Source: Leptospirillum sp. (lineage in GTDB: Bacteria > Nitrospirota > Leptospirillia > Leptospirillales > Leptospirillaceae). Taken from it: DNA of 61,397 nucleotides. The translations under genes were made by a program, and so were the position numbers. The notes beneath the pieces are model-generated. The model ran no database searches. It saw only the letters and a list, made by a program, of their open reading frames with translations, and had not been told where the DNA came from. Each line of letters starts with the position of its first letter. The first letter of the stretch is position 1. The stretch lies in the NCBI GenBank assembly GCA_027323445.1, contig DAHWBS010000004.1, positions 1 to 61,397 on the forward strand, written 5' to 3'. Shown here piece after piece: positions 16,133 through 27,279 of the stretch.

Positions 16133-16641
16133 TCTTCTTCCTCCCTTCCCCCATTCTCGATCACCCCGATCAGGCGGGTGATTCCCATCCGGTCTTTTGA
16201 GTCCAGCTCCTGGACTTTCCGGAGAATTCGAAGAGCCTTTTCCGTTTCGCCAAGACGGGCGTGGAGATAACCGGCCGCCTTCATTGCAAACATGTAGAAC
16301 CTTGGTTTCTGCTCGTATTCGGAAAAAGCTGCGTCATCCGGTCTGACCTCTTCAAAAGATTCGGAAAGTCCCAGATGGGTGCCCATGATCCGGGCGGCTT
16401 TTTGCGCATAGGGAATCGCTTCCCTCAGCATTCCCTTGTAAAAACGGAACTTGTAGCATCCGAGCACGACAGGGATATAGTCTCCGTAAAGCCTGTCGGC
16501 CTCTATCAGGTAATTGAGGGCAACCTCCGTGTCCAGATAGGCGGCGGCCGCCTTGCGGAGAAGTTCCACTGCCTCGGGTGGCGCCGGAAGGATGACCGCT
16601 CCGGCTTCCTCTTCCCAAGAGTCAAGAAGCATGTCCGACAT
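16129..16641 (-). CDS. TPR-like nif-cluster protein
   Basis: 170 residues from the ATG at 16641, two bases after the hesB stop; an upstream frame overlaps hesB. Helix pairs such as YLDTEVALNYLIEADRLYGD and AAGYLHARLGETEKALRIL are TPR-like. It is coupled by ATGA to the LRV-FeS gene and may scaffold it. The family is not one I can name. Confidence 0.65.
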   Translation of the reverse strand: MSDMLLDSWEEEAGAVILPAPPEAVELLRKAAAAYLDTEVALNYLIEADRLYGDYIPVVLGCYKFRFYKGMLREAIPYAQKAARIMGTHLGLSESFEEVRPDDAAFSEYEQKPRFYMFAMKAAGYLHARLGETEKALRILRKVQELDSKDRMGITRLIGVIENGGREEEE

Positions 16642-16643
16642 CT

Positions 16644-17036
16644 TCAGCCAGCCGGATTTTCGGGTCCTTTTTTCGAGCACCCTCCTTCGGCGGGTGCTGG
16701 GCCCCCTTCGACGTTGAATGATGTCCCACAACCGCAGGAGCTGGTTGCATTGGGATTTTTAAAAACAAGGGAAGTGCTCATCATGTTGTCTTCAAAATCG
16801 ATTTCACATCCATCGACAAGAGGAAGACATTCGCTGGGAATATGGACGGAAAATCCCGGTCCCGGAAAGACATGGTCGCTTGGCAGGGTTGTGTCGGCGA
16901 GTTCCATGTCGTAGGAGTAGCCCGAACATCCTCCCGGCTTGACGATCAGGCGGATTCCGGAGCGGCTGTTTCCTCCGTTGAACTGGATCATCCTTCGAAG
17001 ATAGGTACTGGCCTTTTCTGTCACTGTAACGCCCAC
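16644..17036 (-). CDS. HesB/IscA-type Fe-S assembly protein
   Basis: 130 residues. The A-type carrier cysteines are present at Cys37 (GGCSGYSY) and Cys101/Cys103 (SSCGCGTSF). The C-terminal glycine/proline tail beyond residue 110 is extra. A-type carriers in nif clusters accept clusters built with NifS and pass them to NifB, NifH or ferredoxins. It lies between the ferredoxin gene and the TPR gene. Confidence 0.88.
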   Translation of the reverse strand: MGVTVTEKASTYLRRMIQFNGGNSRSGIRLIVKPGGCSGYSYDMELADTTLPSDHVFPGPGFSVHIPSECLPLVDGCEIDFEDNMMSTSLVFKNPNATSSCGCGTSFNVEGGPAPAEGGCSKKGPENPAG

Positions 17037-17079
17037 GGTGGTTCTCCTTTTTTTTCAGAATGATTCTAAAAACGTCAGC

Positions 17080-17337
17080 TCATGATCCGTGCAGCTTGAT
17101 CTTCCTGGCCATGAGCATGTCCCGATCCTCCACACAGGCAGGATCGGGTATGCATGTCAGCTCGATAGGACAGACGACGTTACACTGGGCTTCATCGAAA
17201 TGACCGACGCACTCCGTGCACAGGTCGGGATCGATCTGGTAGAGGCCATCGTCGTTCGACATAATGGCGCTGTTGGGGCACGCCAGCTCGCAGATCGAGC
17301 ACCCTGTACAGTTTTCTAGAACGATTGTGTAAGCCAT
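17080..17337 (-). CDS. 2[4Fe-4S] ferredoxin (FdxN-like)
   Basis: 85 residues. The motifs are Cys10-13-16-20 and Cys40-43-52-56, the second with the nine-residue insertion typical of FdxN/Alvin-type ferredoxins. It directly follows nifB, as fdxN does in many diazotrophs, and probably donates electrons to NifB or nitrogenase. Confidence 0.9.
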   Translation of the reverse strand: MAYTIVLENCTGCSICELACPNSAIMSNDDGLYQIDPDLCTECVGHFDEAQCNVVCPIELTCIPDPACVEDRDMLMARKIKLHGS

Positions 17338-17347
17338 CTGTCCCTCC

Positions 17348-18913
17348 TTACGACAGAATTGTTAATGGAGTCCCTTCAGGAGCTGTATAGGCTCCCGAGC
17401 GGATCTTTGTCTCGCTTGTAACCTCTTTTTTAATGATTGCTCCGGACTTCACACCCTCGACATATTCCTTGAAATAGGTGAGAAGGGACGGTTTGATCGA
17501 CTGGAAGGCGAACTTGTCGATCCCAAGAATCTTGGCCTCTTCCAGGGTCTTTTTCGGGCATCCGCCGATTTTTGCGCACATGACGGCTACGCAATCGGAC
17601 AGCGCTTCGGTGATTCTTGTCAGGGAATCTTCCTCGCCAAAACCACCTTCGCAGTAAAGGTCGACCCGGCGGTGTCCGACAAATTTTGCTTCATTGGCAT
17701 CGACTTCATAGACCTGGAATTCCCTTGCGTGGCCGAAATGCTGGTTGATCTCTCCACCGCCCTGGGTTGCGACCGCAACGAGGATGGGCGGAGCTGTTTC
17801 GAGATCCTTGTTTTGACCAAGGCCACTGACGATCATCTCCTTGATCCTTCGTTCCGTTTCCCGGATGTTTTCCACCTTGTCCCGATATTCCTCGCGGGCG
17901 GCGAGGTCGTACTGGACGTCGGCAATTTCGATCGCCTCGATCTTTTCGTTGGTGAATTCGGAAGAGCGGTCTTCACCGAGAAGCCCCACGGCATCGGCGC
18001 GGCATTGGCGGCAATGACGCATCATGTTCATCTCCCCCTCGCAGGAATCCTGGAGATATTTCAACTCCTCGGCGGTGGGGCCGCGCTGTCCGTTCAGTCC
18101 GTAGAATGTTCCATGTTCCGGCTCGGAAATGAGGGGCATGATGTTGTGGAGGAAAGCGCCTCTTTTCTTGACTTCCCGGTTCACATCCTTCAGGTGCTCG
18201 TCGTTGACTCCGGGGATCATCACTGAATTCACCTTGACCAGCATTTTCCTCGCCGTGAGCATCTCGAGACCCAACAGCTGTCTTTCGGAAAGAATTTTCG
18301 CAGCGTCGCGACCTCTCCAGCGTTTCTTGTTGTAGTAGATCCAGGGATAGATCTGCTCGCCTACTTCAGGGTCGACCATGTTGATGGTGACGGTGACGTG
18401 GTCGACGTTGTAGTCGGCGATCCGGTCGACCATGTCGGGAAGGGCCAGTCCGTTGGTCGAAAGGCAGAGCTTGATGTCAGGTGCCGATTTCGAGATCAGC
18501 TCGAATGTCTTGAATGTCTTGTCCGGATTGGCAAGGGCATCGCCCGCTCCGGCAATTCCGACGACCGTCATCTGGTGGATTTCGGATGCGACGGCGAGAA
18601 CCTTCTTTGCTGCGAGTTCTGGTGTCAGGCGCTCCGAGACCACTCCGGGCCGGGATTCATTGGAGCAATCGTATTTACGGTTGCAGTAGTTGCACTGGAT
18701 GTTGCATGCCGGAGCGACGGCCACATGCATACGGGCGTAGAAATGATGCGCTTCTTCGCTGTAGCAGGGATGGTTCTTGACCTTGTCCCAGACTTCGGGA
18801 TCCATGTCGGCAGGTCCCCCCGAGCTTCCACATGTCGATGTTTCTGAACATCCTGACGCTTCTGTTTCCGGTTCTTGAATCATCTTCAGAAAATTCATGT
18901 CTTTGGAATCCAT
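17348..18913 (-). CDS. nifB: nitrogenase cofactor biosynthesis protein NifB
   Basis: 521 residues. It has the radical-SAM motif CNIQCNYC with Cys70, 74 and 77, then IAGAGDALA for SAM binding, and a C-terminal NifX-like domain (about 380-500, starting ILVAVATQGGGEINQHFGHA). NifB makes NifB-co, the Fe8S9C core of FeMo-co. The fused NifX-like domain is the common bacterial arrangement. It is followed after 10 bp by the ferredoxin gene. Confidence 0.95.
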   Translation of the reverse strand: MDSKDMNFLKMIQEPETEASGCSETSTCGSSGGPADMDPEVWDKVKNHPCYSEEAHHFYARMHVAVAPACNIQCNYCNRKYDCSNESRPGVVSERLTPELAAKKVLAVASEIHQMTVVGIAGAGDALANPDKTFKTFELISKSAPDIKLCLSTNGLALPDMVDRIADYNVDHVTVTINMVDPEVGEQIYPWIYYNKKRWRGRDAAKILSERQLLGLEMLTARKMLVKVNSVMIPGVNDEHLKDVNREVKKRGAFLHNIMPLISEPEHGTFYGLNGQRGPTAEELKYLQDSCEGEMNMMRHCRQCRADAVGLLGEDRSSEFTNEKIEAIEIADVQYDLAAREEYRDKVENIRETERRIKEMIVSGLGQNKDLETAPPILVAVATQGGGEINQHFGHAREFQVYEVDANEAKFVGHRRVDLYCEGGFGEEDSLTRITEALSDCVAVMCAKIGGCPKKTLEEAKILGIDKFAFQSIKPSLLTYFKEYVEGVKSGAIIKKEVTSETKIRSGAYTAPEGTPLTILS

Positions 18914-18962
18914 CGTCTCCCCCTTTGTCCCTGTTGCCGGGACCGGTTAGCCTTTTTCTTCT

Positions 18963-19424
18963 TTATCCGAATGTTGCTGCCTCTTTGAATTTCTCGATCA
19001 TTTCCGTCCCCTGGGTGATCAGCTTTTCGGCTTCTTCCAGGAGCTTCTCTTTGGATGCGAACCCGAACCGGTGCACATCCCTGAGATTCTTGTTCACGAC
19101 GACGAGGCGTCCACCGATCAGGACCAGGCGACCGAATCCCTCGTGGGACATCTTCATCATCGGGGTGACCATGACTCCTGTCCTTTTCTCGATGGACAGG
19201 GCGATCGTGTTGTAAAAGATCTCGAGCCTCCAGAGGATGTCCGGATCCGGGTCGCCGATGATGGGAATGGCGCGCCTTGCTTCGGCGTCGAGAATGAATG
19301 GCTTTAAAACCTGCTCGTCGGTCAGCTTGTCCCAGGCGCCGAAGCCGTCGTGAGAGCGGAACTGAAGGGCGAGATCCTTGAAAAACTGTTCTGATGCGGC
19401 TTGTGGCGATTCTGTATTGGTCAT
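18963..19424 (-). CDS. NifX-associated protein (DUF269)
   Basis: 153 residues. The pattern [20 protein letters not shown], with [16 protein letters not shown], and the downstream [18 protein letters not shown], mark the NifX-associated DUF269 family. It is always found next to nifX or nifEN and is thought to take part in FeMo-co assembly. It is downstream of nifX and upstream of nifB here. Confidence 0.92.
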   Translation of the reverse strand: MTNTESPQAASEQFFKDLALQFRSHDGFGAWDKLTDEQVLKPFILDAEARRAIPIIGDPDPDILWRLEIFYNTIALSIEKRTGVMVTPMMKMSHEGFGRLVLIGGRLVVVNKNLRDVHRFGFASKEKLLEEAEKLITQGTEMIEKFKEAATFG

Positions 19425-19496
19425 GGAGTTTCTCCCGTTTTTGATTTTCAGATGAAGTCTTTTTCGTGTCTGGATGGCCGGCTGTTTTCCCGGTGA

Positions 19497-19895
19497 TCAG
19501 TCTTCGAGAAAGTCGGCCTGTTTTTCTCCCTTGTCCCGGAGAATTTTTCTCATCCACGGTGGTGGTGTGCCATTGATGAGAACACGAAGTTTTTCAAGAA
19601 GGTCGGAGATCTTCTCGGGCTTTTCGACCTTGATCGGGTGAACTTTCTGGGCGACAACGCGGGCGGCTCCGGATCCGCCGATGGCCGCAACGTACAAGAT
19701 GGCGCAACCTTTCAAAGCATCGATCTTCGGAACCAGCTTGTCCTCGTTTCCGTCCTCGGCCAGGTTGGATTCAAAGGAGGCTACATGGGACAAGTTGAAG
19801 GAATCCGGCTCGAGATCATAAATGGCGATGTTCTTGGCCCATCCGAAGTGGGCATCGACGGTTTCCATGTCCTGGGTCGCAAAAGCTATCTTCAC
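19497..19895 (-). CDS. nifX: NifX, FeMo-co precursor carrier
   Basis: 132 residues. MKIAFATQDMETVDAHFGWA and the GCAILYVAAIGGSGAARV stretch are typical of NifX, which binds NifB-co or VK-cluster during transfer to NifEN. The ATG overlaps the nifN stop (ATGA), so production is coupled to NifN. Confidence 0.93.
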   Translation of the reverse strand: MKIAFATQDMETVDAHFGWAKNIAIYDLEPDSFNLSHVASFESNLAEDGNEDKLVPKIDALKGCAILYVAAIGGSGAARVVAQKVHPIKVEKPEKISDLLEKLRVLINGTPPPWMRKILRDKGEKQADFLED

Positions 19896-21340
19896 GGAAG
19901 TCCTCCTCCACTTCTTTCGTTATGTCCCTCAAAGTTCACAGGAACGAATTCCTCCGGGGTTCCTTCCCCGAAGACGATCGGATTTTTCTCCCCGGGATAC
20001 CAGGTGTCGGGCTGGTTTTCCGGGTCTCTCGACCACATCATGTTGGACAGGCGAAACAGTGTTTCCATCGCTCCCCGATAGCCGATAAACAGTCGATGCG
20101 TCGCTCCGAGCCGGTCGAAAATGGGGAATCCCACCCGAAAAAGGGGAATATCGAGTCGACCTGCCGCCTGGCGACCATGGGAATGGGTCACCAGAAGACC
20201 CGCTTTTCCTGATTCGGCCTGCCGTTCCAAAGTTCCAAGATCTCCGGTTACAGGTTTGGGGCCGGGAGTCTTGGAAAGGAGCGGGGAAGCCGTTGTCGTC
20301 ACCGATCCGACGAGCTCCATCCCGTTTTCTCCCAAAAAGTGAGCCATATCGAACAGATGGTCAGGTTCAAGTCCCAGGGCCACTTTGACCCCTCCCAGGT
20401 AGAAGTGGGAGTCGAGCATGGAGTCGGTCAGCCGATTCCTTTCCCGCTTGAGCGATTCGGGGTAGTCCCGGCCGGAAAGATTTTTGAGCGTGACCAGAAA
20501 ACGGTCGAATGCGGTTATTCCCATCAATCGATTGACCACGACATAAGGAACGCCACTTTTTTTCAGAAGGGCCTCACCCGCTCCCCGAAGGGATTCTCCG
20601 ATCACCAGCGTGTGCTCTGAGGATCCCATTCTCCTGATTTCGTCAAGGGTTGTTCCCCCCATGGAAACCGGTTCGAAGTTGTCGGGGATGATCCCGTCGA
20701 GAGACCGGGAGAGGTCCGGAAGGAAGATCGGAGAAAAACCGAAGGCATTCAGGACTTCCCGGAGGTAATCGATATCGGCCACCGTGAGGTGGGACCCCGC
20801 CAGAACATTGATCTGGTTCTTGACGGTCTTGTCCCCTTTGGCCACCAGTTCCTCGATGGTCCGGATCATGGCGTCCCTGAAACCGTCTTCATGAGAGCCT
20901 CGGAAATCAGGGGTCGAGACAGCTACCAGAGGAACATCGTCATGCTCCGGATGCTTTTTCCGGAAGAGCGCCACTTCTCCAACGATGTCTTCGCCTTTTG
21001 TCTCGGTCAGACCGGTGGAACAGATCCCGATGACACCCGGCTTTCCCTTCTCAAGAATCTTGAGGATGGCGGCCTGAATATTGTCGCCGCCTCCCAGAAC
21101 CGTCGTGACCTCGCTCATCGCTGTGGTCTGGAGGGGGATGGATTCCTTGAAATGACGGCCAAGAAGCACCAGGGCGAAAGAGGTGCAGCCCTGCGATCCG
21201 TGGAAGACCGGAAGACTCCGGTCGAGCCCCAGAAAGAAAAGGGCACCACCGAGCGGAGCGCTCATCTTGAGAGGGTTCACCGACACGAACTCTGATGGCG
21301 GTGAGGTGTTTTCCCCTGGTTTTACCGTCGTGGTCATCAT
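19892..21340 (-). CDS. nifN: nitrogenase cofactor scaffold subunit NifN
   Basis: 482 residues, NifK-related: NPLKMSAPLGGALFFLGLD and HGSQGCTSFALVLLGRHFKE match the NifK/NifN N-terminal half. With NifE it forms the scaffold on which FeMo-co matures. Two ATG codons lie in tandem at 21340 and 21337; GGAG upstream suits the second slightly better. It is 12 bp after nifE. Confidence 0.94.
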   Translation of the reverse strand: MMTTTVKPGENTSPPSEFVSVNPLKMSAPLGGALFFLGLDRSLPVFHGSQGCTSFALVLLGRHFKESIPLQTTAMSEVTTVLGGGDNIQAAILKILEKGKPGVIGICSTGLTETKGEDIVGEVALFRKKHPEHDDVPLVAVSTPDFRGSHEDGFRDAMIRTIEELVAKGDKTVKNQINVLAGSHLTVADIDYLREVLNAFGFSPIFLPDLSRSLDGIIPDNFEPVSMGGTTLDEIRRMGSSEHTLVIGESLRGAGEALLKKSGVPYVVVNRLMGITAFDRFLVTLKNLSGRDYPESLKRERNRLTDSMLDSHFYLGGVKVALGLEPDHLFDMAHFLGENGMELVGSVTTTASPLLSKTPGPKPVTGDLGTLERQAESGKAGLLVTHSHGRQAAGRLDIPLFRVGFPIFDRLGATHRLFIGYRGAMETLFRLSNMMWSRDPENQPDTWYPGEKNPIVFGEGTPEEFVPVNFEGHNERSGGGLP

Positions 21341-21352
21341 CTTCTCCTTGCT

Positions 21353-22753
21353 CTACACCAGCGGTGTGGTCCGGCAGCCGGGAGTCCATGGAGCCGGATT
21401 CTTGAGAACCTGGAAAATCGGGTTGGTGATGGTGCGATGCAGCTCGGAAACCAGCGTCACCATCCCCTTGTAACCCGCAAAGGCAAATCTTCGTTCCTGA
21501 TTGACATCCAGGAACGGAACCCTGGCTTTGAGGGCGACAAACTGGGACCTGCCTCCGGCCATGAGGATGTCCGCTTCGGCATCCTTGAGCATCCGGTACA
21601 TCTCTCTTGGCGTCATGGTGTCGATCATGTGCGCATCCTCACCCATGAGTTCGGTGATCCGTTCCTTGTCTTCTTTCGTGGATTTTTTAACGCTTGTCCC
21701 CACGACCACGAGACCGGCTTCCATAAGGGCTGATACCACCGACCAGCTTTTGACTCCGCCGGTGATCAGAAGTGCCCGTTTGCCCTCAAGTCCGGGACGG
21801 AAGCGTTCAATGGCTGCCCAGGCTTCTTTCTCTTCTTTCGCGATCAGCTCTTCCGTGCGTTCGGCCAGATCGGCGGGCGCGCCTCTTTCGATCAGCAGCC
21901 GGGAAATGTTTCGAAGCGAGGTGCTCATGTCGGAGATTCCGTAGAACGAACCTTCAAACCAGGGGATCTTGTATCGCTCTTCCATCTTGCTTGCGATGTT
22001 GATCATGGCTTTACTGCAGACCAGCATGGCCGCCCTTGCCCTGTGGGATGATGCGACCTCCCGGTATCTTGCGTCTCCGCTGATGCAGGCCGATATCCGG
22101 ATTCCGAGACGGTCCAGAAGGGGCCTGACCTGCCAGAGCTCTCCCGAGAGGTTGTATTCTCCGATGATATTGAGATCCGTCGATGTTGTTGTTTCCGGCT
22201 CCATGGTTCCGATGACATAGTCCAGAAGGGCCTCACCCGCAAGCTTGTTCCCCAGATTTTTTCCGCCGACAAAACCCGGAGCGTTGACGGGGATGACCGG
22301 CCGGCCGAATTTTTCGGTCGCGGCCTTTGCCACGGCCTCGATGTCGTCTCCGATGATGGCGGGAACGCATGTCTGGTACAGAAAGACCGCCGGAGGGTCA
22401 AAGCGCTCGATGATCTGCCGGATAGCCTTGAAAAGGTGTTTTTCTCCCCCGTAAATGACGTCCATCTCGTTCATGTCCGTTGTAAAACCTGTGCGATAGA
22501 GCCTGGATCCGGAGGACAGCGCAGAGCGGTTGTCCCAGGAGTTCCCCTCGCAGGCGATCGGACCATGAACCAGATGGGCGGCATCGACAATGGGCTGGAG
22601 GGCAATTTTGGCGCCGTCGAATGCGCAACCGCCAGCTGCTGCTCCTGGTGTTGCCACTTTCGTGCATCCTTTTTTGCGATCTTTTTCCGATTTGGCCTTG
22701 TTGTGACCGCAGGCCGGTTCTTCAAAGACGTCCTGAACCTTTTGGTTTAGCAT
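21353..22753 (-). CDS. nifE: nitrogenase cofactor scaffold subunit NifE
   Basis: 466 residues, NifD-related. GGCAFDGAKIALQPI, HGPIACEGNSWDNR and [18 protein letters not shown] carry the conserved cysteines of NifE. It lacks the NifD FeMo-co ligand context, as expected. It follows nifK by 66 bp and precedes nifN. Confidence 0.95.
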   Translation of the reverse strand: MLNQKVQDVFEEPACGHNKAKSEKDRKKGCTKVATPGAAAGGCAFDGAKIALQPIVDAAHLVHGPIACEGNSWDNRSALSSGSRLYRTGFTTDMNEMDVIYGGEKHLFKAIRQIIERFDPPAVFLYQTCVPAIIGDDIEAVAKAATEKFGRPVIPVNAPGFVGGKNLGNKLAGEALLDYVIGTMEPETTTSTDLNIIGEYNLSGELWQVRPLLDRLGIRISACISGDARYREVASSHRARAAMLVCSKAMINIASKMEERYKIPWFEGSFYGISDMSTSLRNISRLLIERGAPADLAERTEELIAKEEKEAWAAIERFRPGLEGKRALLITGGVKSWSVVSALMEAGLVVVGTSVKKSTKEDKERITELMGEDAHMIDTMTPREMYRMLKDAEADILMAGGRSQFVALKARVPFLDVNQERRFAFAGYKGMVTLVSELHRTITNPIFQVLKNPAPWTPGCRTTPLV

Positions 22754-22819
22754 GGTGTTCTCCTGAAATCCGGGAAGAGGACTGGCCTCCCCCCGGGTTT
22801 CGATGTAAGAGTTCCGGTG

Positions 22820-24358
22820 TTAACGGATAATGTCGTAGCTGTAGTCGGTCTTGCTGGGAACATTGGTGTTCTTGTCGATTTCGTCGAAGATCTTGTCGAG
22901 AATCTTCACGAGGACATTCATCGCCCCCTGATAGCCGACGGTCGGGTACCGGTGGTGATGGTGGCGATCGAAGATCGGGAATCCGATCCGGAGCAATGGA
23001 GTTCCGGTGTCTCTTTCAAGATATTTCCCGTAGGTGTTTCCGATCAGAAAGTCCACCGGCTCGGTAAAGAGAAGACTTCTCAAGTGCCAGAGATCCCGGC
23101 CCGGATAAGCATGGCATCCGGTTCCGAAGGGGGAGGTGGCGAAAAGGGCGTTCATTTTCTCCTCCCAGTCTTTGCCGCCGTTTGTGGCCAGAACATGAAC
23201 CGGTTCGGCGCCGAGCTCCATGAGAAACTCGGTAAGCCCCAGCATCTGGTCGGGGTCCCCGTAAAGGGCGAACTTTTTCCCGTGGATATGGGATGTGGAA
23301 TCGGCCACGGCATCGACCAGGCGTCCTCTTTCAAGCTTTATGGACTCGGGGATTTCTTTCCCGGTCAGCTCCGAGAGAGCCATCAGCCAGCGGTCGGTTG
23401 CGCGAACTCCGATGGGGTACTGGAACGCCATCGTCTTCTGCCCGAGGGTCTTGGCATATTCGAGCGACTTGGGAGTATTGAATTCCTGGAAAGAGAGGGT
23501 CGCCTTGGAGTTCAGGGCTTCCCGGGCCTCTTCGAGGGTTGTTCCACCCATGTACATCCGGAAGGTTCCGTCTGTCGGGGTGTCGAAAACGTCGCTTGTG
23601 TCGGAGAGGATGATGGCCTTGATGCCCATCTCTTTCAAAACCCTCTTCAGTTCCCGGATGTTGCCGACGGCGTAGCCATCAAATCCCATGACGATGTTGA
23701 TCGTCTCGTTTTCGGTCCGTTCTTTCTTGGCCCAGAAATGCTCCATGATTCCTTTGAGGGCATTGTCGTAGCCGGTGATGTGGGAGCCGACAAACGCGGG
23801 AGTGTGGGCAAACGGCACATCGTATTCTTCCGGGACAGAACCCTTCTCCTTCGATGTCTTGATGAAGGCGTTGAGATCGTCGCCGATGACCTCGGCCATG
23901 CAGGTCGTCGAGACGGCGATCATCTTGGGCTTGTACATGGCGTAGGCGTTGGCCAGGCCGTCGATCATGTTGTTTAAGCCACCGAAGACGGCGGCATCTT
24001 CCGTCATGGAACTGGAGACGCAGGAGGTCGGTTCCTTGAAATGACGGGAAAGATGACTTCTGTAGTAAGCAACGCATCCCTGGGACCCATGGACGAAGGG
24101 AAGCGTATTTTCAAACCCGAGAGCCAGAAATACAGCTCCCAGGGGCTGACAGGCCTTTGCAGGATTGACGGTCAGTGAGTCCCTGCTGAAATTGAGTTCC
24201 TTGTATTCCTCGGTTTTGGTCCACTCGATGATGCGAGAGACCTCATCCTCCGGATGGGGATTTTCAAAGTTCTTCTTCTTGTTCTCGAACATCTCTACAT
24301 ATTCCGGTTCCCGGAAAAGATTGAAGTGGTCAAGAACGTGTTTTGGATTCTGGCTCAT
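22820..24358 (-). CDS. nifK: nitrogenase MoFe protein beta chain
   Basis: 512 residues, in the usual range for NifK. The P-cluster cysteines are in [18 protein letters not shown] and [12 protein letters not shown]. The C-terminal YSYDIIR is also typical. It pairs with NifD as the MoFe protein. It is 64 bp downstream of nifD. Confidence 0.96.
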   Translation of the reverse strand: MSQNPKHVLDHFNLFREPEYVEMFENKKKNFENPHPEDEVSRIIEWTKTEEYKELNFSRDSLTVNPAKACQPLGAVFLALGFENTLPFVHGSQGCVAYYRSHLSRHFKEPTSCVSSSMTEDAAVFGGLNNMIDGLANAYAMYKPKMIAVSTTCMAEVIGDDLNAFIKTSKEKGSVPEEYDVPFAHTPAFVGSHITGYDNALKGIMEHFWAKKERTENETINIVMGFDGYAVGNIRELKRVLKEMGIKAIILSDTSDVFDTPTDGTFRMYMGGTTLEEAREALNSKATLSFQEFNTPKSLEYAKTLGQKTMAFQYPIGVRATDRWLMALSELTGKEIPESIKLERGRLVDAVADSTSHIHGKKFALYGDPDQMLGLTEFLMELGAEPVHVLATNGGKDWEEKMNALFATSPFGTGCHAYPGRDLWHLRSLLFTEPVDFLIGNTYGKYLERDTGTPLLRIGFPIFDRHHHHRYPTVGYQGAMNVLVKILDKIFDEIDKNTNVPSKTDYSYDIIR

Positions 24359-24422
24359 TGATTCTTCCTCACATTAAACGGGCGCATCGCCTGCCCGCCC
24401 GGACTGGTTTTCTGGCATCGCC

Positions 24423-25853
24423 TCAAAAAGGGGCCTTTGCCATTTGCCAGACCGGATTGTTGATCGCCATGTCCATGTCCCGGGCAAAGATGGTAAATCC
24501 GTCGTACCCGTGATAGGGGCCGGAATAATCCCAGGAATGCATCTGGCGGAATGGATATCCCATCTTCTGGAACACGTATTTCTCTTTGATGCCTGAAGCC
24601 ACGAGGTCGGGTTTCAGGGCCTCGACGAACTTCTCGAATTCGTACCCTGTCACATCGTCGTAGATGATCGTTCCGTCCTTGACGTAATGCGTGGTGCGCT
24701 GATAGTCGTCGTTATGGCCGAACTCATAGCCTGTTCCGATGACATTCATTCCGAGATCTTCATAGGCGCCGATCACGTGTCGTGGCCGGAGTCCGCCGAC
24801 GAACAGCATGACTGTCTTGTCCGCGAGCCTTGGCTTGTATTTTTCGATGGTGGCCTTGGTCAGAGCTTCATACTTGGCGATGACCTTTTCCGCATTTTCC
24901 TTGATGGTGTCATCGAAGAAGGCGGCGATCTTGCGAAGGGATTCGGCGATCTTCGAAGGTCCGAAGAAGTTGTATTCCACCCATGGAATCCCGTACTTTT
25001 CTTCCATATGACGGGAGATGTAGTTCATGGAGCGATAGCAGTGGAGAACGTTCAGCTTGACCTTGGGGGTATTGATGAGCTCTTCGATCGAACCGTCTCC
25101 CGACCATTGGGCAACGACCCTGAGTCCCATTTCTTCCAGAAGGATCCTGGAAGACCAGGCATCTCCGCCGATGTTGTAATCGCCGATGATGGCCACATCG
25201 TAGGGGGTTGTCTCGATGGGCTTGCCCGTTTTCTTGTCGAAAACCCAGTCACGGATCGTATCGTTTGCGATATGGTGCCCAAGTGACTGGCTGACTCCGC
25301 GGAACCCTTCGCAACGAACCGGAACGATGGTTTTTCCATTGTGTTCCTTGCTCTTTTTCTTCGAGACCGCTTCGATGTCGTCTCCGATAAGGCCGATCGG
25401 ACATTCTGACTGAATGGTGATTCCCTTGTTCAGGGGAAACAGGACTTCGATCTCGTCGATGATCTTTTCAAGCTTCTTGTCGCCACCGAACACGATATCC
25501 TTCTCCTGGAAGTCGGAGGTGAACTGCATGGTGACAAAAGAGTCGACGCCCGTTGTTCCGATGTAGTAGTTTCTGCGGGCGGCCCAGGAATACTGTCCGC
25601 AACCGACAGGACCGTGGCTGATGTGGATCATGTCCTTGATGGGGCCCCAGACCACTCCCTTGGATCCGGCATAGGCACATCCCCGAATCGTCATGACGCC
25701 CGGAACGGTCTTGATGTTGGACTTGACGCCGCAATCCGGTTTTCCTTCTTCGAATACATTCAGGTGCTTTTCGCGTTTTTTCCGGGTTTTTTCGGGGTAG
25801 ACGCTCAGGACCTCCTCAATAATTTTTTTGGCTTCTTCAATGTTGTTGCTCAT
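24423..25853 (-). CDS. nifD: nitrogenase MoFe protein alpha chain
   Basis: 476 residues. P-cluster ligands Cys59, Cys85 and Cys151; active-site Gln189 and His193 (VSQSLGHH); FeMo-co ligands Cys272 ([10 protein letters not shown]) and His439 ([16 protein letters not shown]). These correspond to Gln191, His195, Cys275 and His442 of the Azotobacter enzyme, so this is a catalytic Mo-nitrogenase rather than an alternative or NifD-like homologue. A stable hairpin lies between it and nifH. Confidence 0.97.
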   Translation of the reverse strand: MSNNIEEAKKIIEEVLSVYPEKTRKKREKHLNVFEEGKPDCGVKSNIKTVPGVMTIRGCAYAGSKGVVWGPIKDMIHISHGPVGCGQYSWAARRNYYIGTTGVDSFVTMQFTSDFQEKDIVFGGDKKLEKIIDEIEVLFPLNKGITIQSECPIGLIGDDIEAVSKKKSKEHNGKTIVPVRCEGFRGVSQSLGHHIANDTIRDWVFDKKTGKPIETTPYDVAIIGDYNIGGDAWSSRILLEEMGLRVVAQWSGDGSIEELINTPKVKLNVLHCYRSMNYISRHMEEKYGIPWVEYNFFGPSKIAESLRKIAAFFDDTIKENAEKVIAKYEALTKATIEKYKPRLADKTVMLFVGGLRPRHVIGAYEDLGMNVIGTGYEFGHNDDYQRTTHYVKDGTIIYDDVTGYEFEKFVEALKPDLVASGIKEKYVFQKMGYPFRQMHSWDYSGPYHGYDGFTIFARDMDMAINNPVWQMAKAPF

Positions 25854-25919
25854 GGAACCCTCCGATCGGATGGCGATTCAGGGATATTTCCCTGTATAAG
25901 GTGAGACAAAAGGAAGACA

Positions 25920-25942
25920 GAAGGGGGATCAGATCCCCCTTC
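25920..25942 (-). other. nifH-nifD intergenic hairpin
   Basis: A perfect 10-bp inverted repeat (25920-25929 with 25933-25942) with a 3-base loop, rich in G:C, starting 22 bp after the nifH stop. There is no T-tract after it on the minus strand, so it is probably an mRNA-stabilising or partial-termination element that lets nifH mRNA outnumber nifDK mRNA. Confidence 0.7.
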
Positions 25943-25964
25943 ATGATTGAAAAGAGAGAGAGAA

Positions 25965-26954
<990 letters not shown>

Positions 26955-26994
26955 TCATTTAGTTTTCTGTTCCGTCAATCCATTTATTTCAGCT

Positions 26995-27035
26995 CCTTCC
27001 CCGAAATACTCTGCCTCGAATCTTTCGGAAAAAGG
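26995..27035 (-). other. long hairpin at the start of the nifH leader
   Basis: On the minus strand, arms 27035-27023 and 27006-26995 pair over 12 positions, allowing two G-T pairs and one bulge, with a 16-base apical region. It begins about seven bases after the predicted transcription start and may stabilise the 5' end of the transcript. Confidence 0.45.
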
Positions 27036-27051
27036 CTGGCGTAGTCATATA

Positions 27052-27067
27052 AGCAATGAGCGTGCCA
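27052..27067 (-). promoter_or_regulatory. sigma-54 promoter of the nifH operon
   Basis: Minus-strand sequence TGGCAC-N5-TTGCT, a perfect match to the sigma-54 consensus with GG and GC 10 bases apart. The predicted start is near 27042, giving a leader of about 200 nt. A NifA-type site with one mismatch (TGT-N10-ACG, 27133-27148) lies roughly 90-105 bp upstream of that start. Confidence 0.93.
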
Positions 27068-27279
27068 GATCCGTATATAAAGGGAATGAAAGGGTTTATC
27101 CCGTTTCTATAGAATCGATGACGAACACAAATTGTTAACAGTCGAACGTTTTAGTGACAAAAATGGTTGGGGGTCAAAGGGGCCTCTCACCCCATTGGTG
27201 TTTGTTGTAAAGTCTATATTAAATAACAAGTTAGTTTTTAATTGCCTGGATTTTGTCTCTTTTTCCGGGCTCATATGCA

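Noticed and set aside
27133-27148. NifA upstream site for nifH
   Set aside because: TGT-N10-ACG has one mismatch in the second half-site; well placed but kept only as a degenerate possibility within the promoter entry.
27178-27195. Terminator after the TPR lipoprotein gene
   Set aside because: GGGG/CCCC stem of four pairs with only TTT after it on the minus strand; too weak.
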